The position numbers and the translations under genes were made by a program. Below are positions 1-8,072 of a DNA stretch of 16,287 bases, piece by piece. The DNA comes from an uncultured Microbacteriaceae bacterium (GTDB lineage: Bacteria; Actinomycetota; Actinomycetes; Actinomycetales; Microbacteriaceae). The notes beneath the pieces were generated by a model. That model did no database searches and had not been told where the DNA came from. It worked only from the letters and a program-made list of their open reading frames with translations. How positions within the stretch are numbered: the first letter of the stretch is position 1; every line of letters begins with the position of its first letter. Location: NCBI GenBank assembly GCA_946481135.1, contig CAMLMQ010000047.1:1-16287 (forward strand), in the 5' to 3' direction.

Positions 1-777
1 CACGGTCACCCCGCGCGACTCGATGTCGGTGCGCCACGGCGCGCGGCCGGTGACGACGAGCGGCAGCGACTCGTCGACGTGCAGCTTGTTGCCGAGCAGG
101 CCCGTCGTCACCTCGGCGAGCGACTCGCCCTCGAGCTCCCCCTGGAAGCCGAGACGGTTGAACGCCGACAGCGCGTTGGGGCTCGCGAACGTGACGATGC
201 CCTCGACGTCGAGTCGGATGAGTCCGTCCGAGGCGCGAGGGGCCCCGCGGCGCGGCATCGTCGGAGCGGAGAGGTCGGGGAAGTCGCCCGTCGCGATCAT
301 CGCGAAGATGTCGTTCGCGCACTGGTTGAAGGTGAGCTCCTGACGGCTCGGGGTGCGCGCCTCGCTCAGGTTGCTGTGCCGGGTGAGCACCGCGATGGGA
401 TGCTCGGTCACCGGCTCGCCGCTCGGGCTCGCCCGCCGCACGACGGGGATCGCCCGCACCCGCGTGGGGGTCTCCTCGTACCAGTCGGGGGCGGCGGTGT
501 CGACGATCTGCGCCGTCTCGAACGCCTCGGTCACCTGCTGACGCCACTCGGGCTTGATCGGCTGCCCGACGAAGTCGCGGTAGAAGAGCGTCGCCGCCGA
601 GGAGGGGCGCGAGTGCGCGACGGCGACGAAGCCGCCCTCGGCGGTCGGCACCCAGAGCACGATGTCGGCGAACGCGAGGTCGGCGAGCAGTTGGCCGTCG
701 GCGACGAGGAGGTGCAGCCACTCGACGTCGGCCGGCGAGCGGTCCTGCGAGAGCATCAGCTCCGAGAGGGTCGACAC
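1..777 (-). CDS. pdtaS: PdtaS-type sensor histidine kinase, N-terminal part (cut by window edge)
   Basis: This is the first 259 codons of a cytosolic sensor kinase; the rest lies beyond the left edge. The reading begins VSTLSELMLSQDRSPADVEW and contains LLADLAFADIVLWVP (about residues 30-44) and AVLTRHSNL (129-137). These match the GAF-like N-terminal domain of actinobacterial PdtaS (M. tuberculosis Rv3220c) as I remember it. A PAS domain starts near residue 185 with GLIRLDVEGIVTFASPNALS, another strongly conserved PdtaS stretch. No membrane segment is visible. The missing part should carry the HisKA_2 and ATPase domains that phosphorylate the ANTAR-domain, RNA-binding regulator PdtaR. The GTG at 777 is chosen because no Shine-Dalgarno precedes it, while a TAACGT -10 element lies exactly six bases upstream, suggesting a leaderless mRNA. 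It is codirectional with the ATPase gene, 41 bases downstream of that gene's stop. Family identity is confident from remembered similarity. Confidence 0.9.
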   Translation of the reverse strand, partial: MSTLSELMLSQDRSPADVEWLHLLVADGQLLADLAFADIVLWVPTAEGGFVAVAHSRPSSAATLFYRDFVGQPIKPEWRQQVTEAFETAQIVDTAAPDWYEETPTRVRAIPVVRRASPSGEPVTEHPIAVLTRHSNLSEARTPSRQELTFNQCANDIFAMIATGDFPDLSAPTMPRRGAPRASDGLIRLDVEGIVTFASPNALSAFNRLGFQGELEGESLAEVTTGLLGNKLHVDESLPLVVTGRAPWRTDIESRGVTV

Positions 778-783
778 GCCCCC

Positions 784-789
784 ACGTTA
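784..789 (-). promoter_or_regulatory. Putative -10 element of a leaderless pdtaS promoter
   Basis: On the minus strand the element reads TAACGT, followed by six bases (GGGGGC) and the GTG start of pdtaS. This is the TANNNT-N6-start spacing of leaderless actinobacterial promoters. No convincing -35 box is seen. It suggests pdtaS can be transcribed independently of the ATPase gene upstream. Confidence 0.5.
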
Positions 790-818
790 CCCGCGTTGCG
801 CCGCCCCGAGCCGCGCCG

Positions 819-2069
819 TCAGACCCGCGCGAGTTCGCCGGCGAGCTTGCGCAGCACCGACCGCGCGGGGGATCGCGGCGCCGCCCCGGCGAGCCCGCGG
901 CCGGCGAGCAGCGCGGCGTCGAACCCGGCGGGGTCCCACGGGACGAGGTGCCGCGGCGTGACACCCCCGAAGCGTTCGAGGGTGGCGCGCACCTGACCCG
1001 CCGGGTCGAGGCCGACGGTGCCGGCCCGCACCTTGTTGGCGATCACGGTCACCCGCTCGGGCGCGGTGTGCTCGAGCAGCCCGGTGTGGCCGCGCAGGAA
1101 CCGGGCGAGCCCCACCGGATCGGCGGCCCCGACGGCGACGACCCGATCGGCGCGGCGCAGCACCTCGACGGTGGCGGCATTGCGGCGCGGCGCGGCGAGG
1201 TCGGTGACGAGCTCCTCGTCCTCCTCCAGACTCGCCCCCACGTCGACGACGGTGACCCCCGCCCACGCGCGCACGGCATCCAGCACCCCGCCGACGCGTT
1301 CGGCGGTGAGTTCGGGCCAGCGGGAGGGCCGGCCGATGCCGGTCAGCACGCGGAACCCGTCGCGGTGGTCGGTCGCGACCCGGTCGAGCTCGGCGGAGTC
1401 GAGGGCGCCGGTGCCCGCGAGGCGGCACGCGGCGGCGAACCCCGGGGCCTCGTCGAGCAACCCGAGCGACGGGGCGACCGCGGCGGCGTGGGTGTCGGCG
1501 TCGGCGAGAGCGACCGACTGCCCGGTCGCGGCGAGCTCGGCGGCCAGGGCGATCGCGAGGCTCGTGCGCCCGGGAGCCCCGGCCGGTCCCCACACCGCGA
1601 CGACGAGGCCGCGCGCGGGCCGCGCGGGGGGCGGAGCGGGCGGACGGGCCATCGTCGACTCGAGCGGTTCGGAGAGCGTCGCCTCGGACACGGTCGACTC
1701 GGGCACCCCGGCGACGTCGACCGGCGGCGGCCCGAAGCCTTCCGCGTAGCCGGGCGCGAGCAGCGTCCAGGACGCCGGGCCGGGCACGGGGTCGACGACG
1801 CCGAGTCCCGCGGCGAACCGGCGCTCGCGCGGGGCGTCCCCGACGACGACGAGCCGCACACCGTGGGCGTCGCACGCGGCGACGAGCCGGGCGCTCAGGT
1901 GCGGCGCCGACGCCGCCGCGATCACCACCTCGGGCTGCAGGCTCGCAAGCCGCGGGGCGAGCGCGTCGGCATCCGCGATCTCGGCGACCACCCGGTGGCC
2001 GTAGCGCGCGGCCTCGACCCCGAGCCGCTCGGCGTCGGCGACGGGCAGCGCGAGGGCGACGGCGGTCAT
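819..2069 (-). CDS. CpaE/ParA-like P-loop ATPase with unusual Walker A
   Basis: A 416-residue protein. Residues 1 to about 110 form an alternating beta/alpha region resembling the degenerate receiver-like domain of CpaE proteins. A Pro/Ala-rich linker (about 112-153) follows, then a MinD/ParA-type ATPase domain. The P-loop is GPAGAPGRTS (161-170), with arginine where the Walker A lysine normally sits. A LADADTH segment (188-194) fits the second ParA/MinD aspartate motif and VTVVDVGAS (272-280) fits Walker B. Such ATPases localise pilus or secretion machinery at the membrane or pole; that role is inferred from the family. The ATG overlaps the stop of the SAF-domain gene by four bases (ATGA), so the two are translationally coupled. 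This matches the CpaB-CpaE adjacency of Tad loci, but no CpaF/TadA, TadB/C or pilin gene is present here. A general chromosome-partitioning ParA is less likely because of the linker, N-terminal domain and neighbour. Confidence 0.8.
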   Translation of the reverse strand: MTAVALALPVADAERLGVEAARYGHRVVAEIADADALAPRLASLQPEVVIAAASAPHLSARLVAACDAHGVRLVVVGDAPRERRFAAGLGVVDPVPGPASWTLLAPGYAEGFGPPPVDVAGVPESTVSEATLSEPLESTMARPPAPPPARPARGLVVAVWGPAGAPGRTSLAIALAAELAATGQSVALADADTHAAAVAPSLGLLDEAPGFAAACRLAGTGALDSAELDRVATDHRDGFRVLTGIGRPSRWPELTAERVGGVLDAVRAWAGVTVVDVGASLEEDEELVTDLAAPRRNAATVEVLRRADRVVAVGAADPVGLARFLRGHTGLLEHTAPERVTVIANKVRAGTVGLDPAGQVRATLERFGGVTPRHLVPWDPAGFDAALLAGRGLAGAAPRSPARSVLRKLAGELARV

Positions 2070-2707
2070 CGGGATGCCAGGGGCAGTCCGGCGGGCACGA
2101 CCGCGAGCGCATCGTCGGCGGCGATCGCCCGCAGCAGTCGGGCGACGCGGGAGCGCGGCACGAGCACCTCGACGCTCGACGCGGCGGTCGTCGACCCGGC
2201 GATGAGCGACTCGTCGGCCACGACCCGCACGACCGTCGCCTGGGAGGCGAGCACGACGGGGGTGCCGGTCTCGCCCTGCTCGAGCCGCGCGACGCCCCAC
2301 ACGTCGACGAGCGACCCGGGTTCGACGACGCTGCTCACGGGTCCGGCGAGCCGGAGCACGAGCGACGTGGCCCGCACGCCGTCGGCCGAGCCCGCGGCCG
2401 CGAGCGGCACGAGTTGCCCCGCGCCCACGGGCTGTGCGACGACGAACCCCTCGTCGGGCACGGTGCCGACGCGCAGGTAGAGGTCGTCGGATCCGTCGAG
2501 GGCGACGCTGCGCTCGACGAGGTCGTCGGCATCCACGCGGTCGCCGGGCGCGAGCGCGTCGGCGGCGGCGTAGACCCGCACGCGGGTGTCGGCGGCTGCC
2601 ACGATGACGGTGACCGCCGCGACCGACGCCGCGACGAGCAGCAGCCCGATCACGAGCCGCACGTCGACGGCGAAGCGGCGCCGGGCACGGGGAGGCGGGG
2701 TCGTCAT
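2066..2707 (-). CDS. SAF-domain, CpaB/RcpC-like membrane-anchored protein
   Basis: A 213-residue protein with a short basic N-terminus (RARRRFAVDVR), one membrane segment at about 15-38, and an extracytoplasmic rest. Residues about 43-105 look like a SAF domain: VYAAADALAPGDRVDADDLV, a GTVPDEGFVV segment, then QPVGAGQLV. The C-terminal half (about 115-210) resembles the RcpC/CpaB beta-rich region, with SLVDVWGV and VEVLVPRSRVARLL. CpaB proteins assist Flp/Tad pilus assembly in the periplasm or outer envelope layer. In a Gram-positive actinobacterium the partner is unknown. The ATG at 2707 has a good ribosome binding site (AGGAGA, six bases upstream). It overlaps the downstream ATPase gene by four bases, so the pair is probably one operon. 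A longer frame reaching 2917 exists but would cross the divergent promoter region and has no better start. Confident in the SAF/CpaB-like call, not in the process. Confidence 0.75.
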   Translation of the reverse strand: MTTPPPRARRRFAVDVRLVIGLLLVAASVAAVTVIVAAADTRVRVYAAADALAPGDRVDADDLVERSVALDGSDDLYLRVGTVPDEGFVVAQPVGAGQLVPLAAAGSADGVRATSLVLRLAGPVSSVVEPGSLVDVWGVARLEQGETGTPVVLASQATVVRVVADESLIAGSTTAASSVEVLVPRSRVARLLRAIAADDALAVVPAGLPLASR

Positions 2708-2778
2708 CGCGTTCTCCTGAGGATGCGGTGGGCGGGACGGGCACCATGCTGACCGGGCCGGGCCGACGGCGCGGGAAG

Positions 2779-2787
2779 TTCTCCACA
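2779..2787 (+). promoter_or_regulatory. DnaA-box-like nonamer, one mismatch
   Basis: TTCTCCACA differs at one position from the DnaA box TTATCCACA. It lies between the divergent SAF-domain and HTH genes, about 50 bases before the HTH start. Alone it is weak; it gains weight from the perfect box at 3753 and the partial one at 3723. Confidence 0.3.
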
Positions 2788-2825
2788 GTCGGTCGACGAC
2801 CCCGCCCGGCCTCGGCGCGCGGGCG

Positions 2826-2831
2826 GATAAT
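2826..2831 (+). promoter_or_regulatory. Putative -10 element of a leaderless HTH-gene promoter
   Basis: GATAAT matches the TATAAT consensus at five of six positions and is followed by exactly six bases (CGACGC) and then the ATG of the HTH gene. No Shine-Dalgarno is present upstream of that ATG. No recognisable -35 box lies 16-18 bases further upstream. Confidence 0.55.
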
Positions 2832-2837
2832 CGACGC

Positions 2838-3092
2838 ATGACGGCCGACGACGCGCGGGAACTCGCACGCTTCCTCACGCTCGCCGACACCGCCGAGGTG
2901 CTCGCGATCTCGGTCAACCAGGCCTACGCGCTCGTGCGATCGGGCGAACTGCCCGCGATCAAGATCGGCGGCAGCGGCCACTGGCGCGTCGAGCGCACCG
3001 TGCTGGAGGCGTTCATCGCCGGCAAGTACGAGGAGAACCGGCGCCGCGGGCTGTGGCACCAGGCGGCGTACGCCGACGTGGCGGAGCTGTAG
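2838..3092 (+). CDS. Small excisionase-family helix-turn-helix protein
   Basis: An 84-residue DNA-binding protein of the MerR/excisionase-like winged HTH class, the group that includes BldC-type regulators. FLTLADTAEVLAISVNQAYA (12-31) forms the helix-turn-helix. LVRSGELPAIKIGGSGHWRV (32-51) follows with the wing, and VLEAFIAGKYEENRRR closes the domain. Despite the family name there are no integrase, attachment site or phage genes nearby, so a chromosomal regulatory role is likelier than excision. The start at 2838 is supported by the -10 element six bases upstream. The gene is divergent from the SAF-domain/ATPase pair across 130 bases, so that pair is a reasonable first candidate target; this is inference from position. 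It converges with the 195-residue gene, with 33 bases between the stops and no obvious terminator hairpin. Confidence 0.88.
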   Translation: MTADDARELARFLTLADTAEVLAISVNQAYALVRSGELPAIKIGGSGHWRVERTVLEAFIAGKYEENRRRGLWHQAAYADVAEL

Positions 3093-3125
3093 CCACCTCG
3101 ACGGAGTCAGCAGCGCACGACGTCG

Positions 3126-3713
3126 TCAGAACCGCACGAGATCGACCGCGTCGAACGCGACGACGAGGATGCGCGCGACCGCCGCGCTGCGCCGCGGCTC
3201 CCCCGCCGCGTGCTCGGCGAGGTCGAGGTGGTCGCGTCCGACCCGGTCGAGGGTGCCGTGACGGCGCACGCCGTCGACGAGCAGTTCGACAGGTGCCCGG
3301 CGTCGGCAGAGGTCGCGCAGCACGAACGCGAGCCCGAGGCGCGCGGAGAGCGCGGTCGGCGGCTCGGGTGCCGGGTCGACGCGAAGACTCGCGGCGAGCT
3401 GGGCACCGACCGGCTCGAGGGCGACGATCGCCGCGAGCGGCACGATCGCCTGACGGAGCGCGCCGACATCCGTCTCGCCCGCGACCCAGTCGCGACCGAT
3501 CGCGCCGACGCTGAGCGCGAGCCGTTCGCCGCCGCGCACCGTGAGCCGCACCGGCGTGGTGGGGTCGCCGTCCCGTACCGCGCGGATGCGGTCGCGCAGC
3601 GTCAGTCGCCCGAGGCGCAGCCGCTCCTCCTCGGCGAGCAGGTCGCCCTCTTCCGCGCCGAGCTCGCTCTCGAGCTGACCCTCGAGGTCGTCGAAGAGGT
3701 TCTGCCAGCGCAC
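3126..3713 (-). CDS. Unrecognised 195-residue protein with two repeated beta-barrel-like segments
   Basis: I do not recognise a named family. The N-terminus (about 4-32) is acidic and helical. Two segments then look like copies of one fold. The first (about 39-99) begins LRDRIRAV, passes through PVRLTVRGGERLALSVGAIG and RDW, and ends in the strand IVPLAAIVALEP. The second (about 132-194) begins LRDLCRRR, passes through PVELLVDGVRRHGTLDRVGR and DHLDL, and ends ARILVVAFDAVDLV. The G-x-(V/I)-G-R-D turn followed by a strand resembles small Sm-like or SH3-like barrels. There is no signal peptide or membrane segment, so it is probably cytosolic. The start is GTG at 3713, with no Shine-Dalgarno but a TAGCGT -10 element exactly six bases upstream. 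The gene is divergent from the Rv3235-family gene. Function unknown. Confidence 0.75.
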   Translation of the reverse strand: MRWQNLFDDLEGQLESELGAEEGDLLAEEERLRLGRLTLRDRIRAVRDGDPTTPVRLTVRGGERLALSVGAIGRDWVAGETDVGALRQAIVPLAAIVALEPVGAQLAASLRVDPAPEPPTALSARLGLAFVLRDLCRRRAPVELLVDGVRRHGTLDRVGRDHLDLAEHAAGEPRRSAAVARILVVAFDAVDLVRF

Positions 3714-3719
3714 GGCGCG

Positions 3720-3725
3720 ACGCTA
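3720..3725 (-). promoter_or_regulatory. Putative -10 element of a leaderless promoter for the 195-residue gene
   Basis: The minus strand reads TAGCGT, then six bases (CGCGCC), then the GTG start. This fits TANNNT-N6-start leaderless spacing. It overlaps a partial DnaA-box-like nonamer (CTATCCACC, 3723-3731 on the plus strand). Confidence 0.5.
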
Positions 3726-3752
3726 TCCACCGCCCGCGCTCGCCCCCGGGGG

Positions 3753-3761
3753 TTATCCACA
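3753..3761 (+). promoter_or_regulatory. Perfect DnaA-box nonamer
   Basis: TTATCCACA is an exact match to the DnaA box consensus. It lies in the 148-base divergent region between the 195-residue gene and the Rv3235-family gene. A second, weaker copy (CTATCCACC, 3723-3731) lies on the same strand exactly 30 bases away, about three helical turns. Binding is inferred from sequence only. Confidence 0.5.
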
Positions 3762-3762
3762 A

Positions 3763-3776
3763 GGGAAGTAGTTCCC
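3763..3776. repeat. Inverted repeat GGGAA-N4-TTCCC, possible operator
   Basis: Two perfect five-base arms flank a four-base centre (GTAG), starting one base after the DnaA box. The size and symmetry suit a dimeric regulator site. It does not match the actinobacterial LexA box. The cognate protein is unknown. Confidence 0.35.
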
Positions 3777-3802
3777 ATTTACGGGGTACGGCCTCCGTGC
3801 TC

Positions 3803-3818
3803 GGATGGGGCATCCCCA
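3803..3818. repeat. Nested small inverted repeats upstream of the Rv3235-family gene
   Basis: GGATG-GGG-CATCC (3803-3815) overlaps TGGGG-CAT-CCCCA (3806-3818), and both have perfect five-base arms. They lie 44-59 bases before the chosen start at 3862, so they could be a short mRNA hairpin or an operator. An ATG inside this repeat (3805) is in frame with the gene but lacks a good ribosome binding site. Confidence 0.3.
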
Positions 3819-3861
3819 GTTGGGAGGGGACGCAACCGGAACCGATTCAGGGAGGCTACGG

Positions 3862-4308
3862 ATGACTCTTCCCCCGCACGCGGCGTTCGACGGCACGGCG
3901 GCACGCGCCCTCGCGCCGCGCTTCGCCGCAGACGACTTCTTCGACCATCAGCCGACGCCCACGTCGGCGCTGCCCGACCCGCGGCCGCTCGTCGAGAACC
4001 TCACGCGCTGCGTGATCGAGATCCTCGCCGGGGCCCGCGAGTTGGAGCAGATCGCGCGCTGGCTCACCGACGACGTCTACCGGCACCTGCTCAAGCGTGT
4101 CGTGCTGTCGTCGCGCACCCGGCAGGCGACGGGCACCCCCGCGCTTCGCCCGACCTTCACGATCGGGTCGGTGCTCGTCTGCGAGCCGCGCGACGGCGTC
4201 GTCGAAGCCACCGTCGTCGTGCGGGGTCGAGCCCGCGTGCGCGCGGTCGCGCTGCGCCTCGAAGGGCTCGACCGCCGTTGGCGGGCGACCGCCGTACACG
4301 TCCTGTAG
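3862..4308 (+). CDS. Rv3235 family protein
   Basis: A 148-residue protein of the actinobacterial Rv3235 family, whose function is unknown. A disordered N-terminus (1-42) rich in Ala, Pro and Phe precedes the family core. The core has a helical part, VENLTRCVIEILAGARELEQ (44-63) followed by IARWLTDDVYRHLLKR. A beta part follows, with GSVLVCEPRDGVVEATVVVR (102-121), ARVRAVALRLEG and RWRATAVHVL. It resembles a small SnoaL/NTF2-like sheet at the end, but I cannot confirm the fold. The ATG at 3862 is preceded by AGGGAGG (3849-3855) at ideal spacing, and is preferred over the in-frame ATG at 3805. Its stop is only 25 bases from the convergent secA stop. Its position next to secA is shared with mycobacteria (Rv3235 lies near secA1), so a link to envelope or export is possible but unproven. 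Confidence 0.85.
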   Translation: MTLPPHAAFDGTAARALAPRFAADDFFDHQPTPTSALPDPRPLVENLTRCVIEILAGARELEQIARWLTDDVYRHLLKRVVLSSRTRQATGTPALRPTFTIGSVLVCEPRDGVVEATVVVRGRARVRAVALRLEGLDRRWRATAVHVL

Positions 4309-4333
4309 GCCACGCCTCCGACGCGAACGGCGA

Positions 4334-7198
<2,865 letters not shown>

Positions 7199-7265
7199 GG
7201 ACTCTCCTTATGGGATGCGGGCGCGGGTGGGCCCGCCGTTACCGGCGTGTGACCTGACCAGCGTA

Positions 7266-7294
7266 GTGGCCGGGTCCTGGGAGGACCCGGCCAC
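7266..7294 (-). terminator. Strong hairpin after hpf, likely terminator
   Basis: A perfect 13-base-pair stem (GTGGCCGGGTCCT and its complement) with a three-base loop begins 17 bases after the hpf stop. No U-tract follows on either strand, as is common in high-G+C actinobacteria. It would separate hpf from secA, at least partly. Confidence 0.65.
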
Positions 7295-7310
7295 GTTCGC
7301 TCACAGAGGA

Positions 7311-7973
7311 CTACCGCCGGCGGCGCTGCGCGACCTCGTCGGCCTGGGCGTCGAGCGAGATGACGCCGTAGTGCCATCCCTTGCGGCGGTAGACCACCGA
7401 CGGGTTGTCGGTCGTGGCGTCGATGAAGAGGAAGAACGGATGCCCGACCAACTCCATCTGGTCGACGGCGTCCTCCTTCGTCATGCGCTCCGCGGGGAAG
7501 AGCTTCTCGCGGATGACGACGGGGCTCCAGTCCTCCTCGGTCTCGTCGTTCTGCACGGGGACTTCACCGGTGGCGACCGCTTCGAGCACGGCGGTGCTCG
7601 CGGGCACGAGGTCGGCGACCTTGCCGTTGCTCGTCGCCTCGCCGAGGGACTCGGGGCGGCGGGCTCCGCGGTGGATCTTCTTGCGATCCTTCGCCTGCCG
7701 CACGCGTTCGACGAGTTTGTCGAAGGCGAGGTCGAAGGCGGCGTACTTGTCGCTCGCGGCGGCTTCGGCGCGCACGATGGGTCCCGGCCCGATGAGCGTC
7801 AGCTCGACCCGGTCGTCACCGGAGGAGCCGTTGGTCTCGTGATGCCGGATCACCTTGATCTGCAGGGCGAGCGCCTTGTCGGCGAGGTGGGCGACCTTCT
7901 CGGACTTCTCGGTGGCGTAGTCCTCGAAACGGTCGGGGATCTCGACTCCGCGACCGGTGATGGTGATGTCCAT
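7311..7973 (-). CDS. hpf: Long-form ribosome hibernation promoting factor (HPF/RaiA family)
   Basis: A 220-residue protein that binds the 30S decoding region and dimerises 70S ribosomes into inactive 100S particles under stress or in stationary phase. The N-terminal domain (1 to about 105) starts MDITITGRGVEIPDRFEDYA and ends in a basic helix (AFDKLVERVRQAKDRKKIHR). A variable linker follows (about 106-150). The C-terminal dimerisation domain (about 152-210) contains REKLFPAERMTKEDAVDQME, HPFFLFIDATT and VVYRRKGWHYGVI, which defines the long form. The ATG at 7973 has an excellent AGGAGG site seven bases upstream. The gene lies between comF and secA, the order also seen in M. tuberculosis (Rv3242c-Rv3241c-Rv3240c). 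It has a candidate promoter overlapping the end of comF and a leader hairpin, so separate regulation is plausible. Confidence 0.95.
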   Translation of the reverse strand: MDITITGRGVEIPDRFEDYATEKSEKVAHLADKALALQIKVIRHHETNGSSGDDRVELTLIGPGPIVRAEAAASDKYAAFDLAFDKLVERVRQAKDRKKIHRGARRPESLGEATSNGKVADLVPASTAVLEAVATGEVPVQNDETEEDWSPVVIREKLFPAERMTKEDAVDQMELVGHPFFLFIDATTDNPSVVYRRKGWHYGVISLDAQADEVAQRRRR

Positions 7974-8006
7974 GGCACGTCCTCCTCTGGATCTGGCTCG
8001 ATACTC

Positions 8007-8028
8007 CCCGGAGCCAGGTCGCTCCGGG
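8007..8028 (-). repeat. Inverted repeat in the hpf leader
   Basis: Perfect eight-base arms (CCCGGAGC and GCTCCGGG) flank a six-base loop, between the candidate hpf promoter and the ribosome binding site. In the mRNA it would form a stable stem about 20 bases upstream of the Shine-Dalgarno. It could also serve as an operator. Confidence 0.45.
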
Positions 8029-8043
8029 AGCGCCTTTCGCCCC

Positions 8044-8072
8044 ACCGTAGTCCTGCGCCCCCGGGAAGTCAC
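8044..8072 (-). promoter_or_regulatory. Candidate hpf promoter
   Basis: On the minus strand GTGACT (8067-8072) and TACGGT (8044-8049) are separated by 17 bases, a fair match to a SigA-type promoter. The -35 box overlaps the comF stop codon. The predicted start near 8037 would give a leader of about 64 bases containing the hairpin. Confidence 0.35.

Noticed and set aside
948..2480. A 510-codon plus-strand frame opposite the ATPase and SAF-domain genes
   Set aside because: Low-complexity Gly/Arg/Asp-rich translation with no recognisable motif. The minus strand carries two coherent overlapping proteins with proper starts.
2838..3092. HTH protein as a phage or plasmid excisionase
   Set aside because: No integrase, attachment-site repeats, tRNA or other mobile genes are nearby, and the surroundings are conserved core genes.
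3763..3800. GGGAAG as the -35 box of a SigH/SigR-type stress promoter
   Set aside because: No GTT-type -10 element follows at 16-20 bases, and the GGGAA belongs to a perfect inverted repeat that explains it better.
3805..3861. Earlier ATG start at 3805 for the Rv3235-family gene
   Set aside because: It lies inside an inverted repeat without a good ribosome binding site, whereas the ATG at 3862 has AGGGAGG at ideal spacing.
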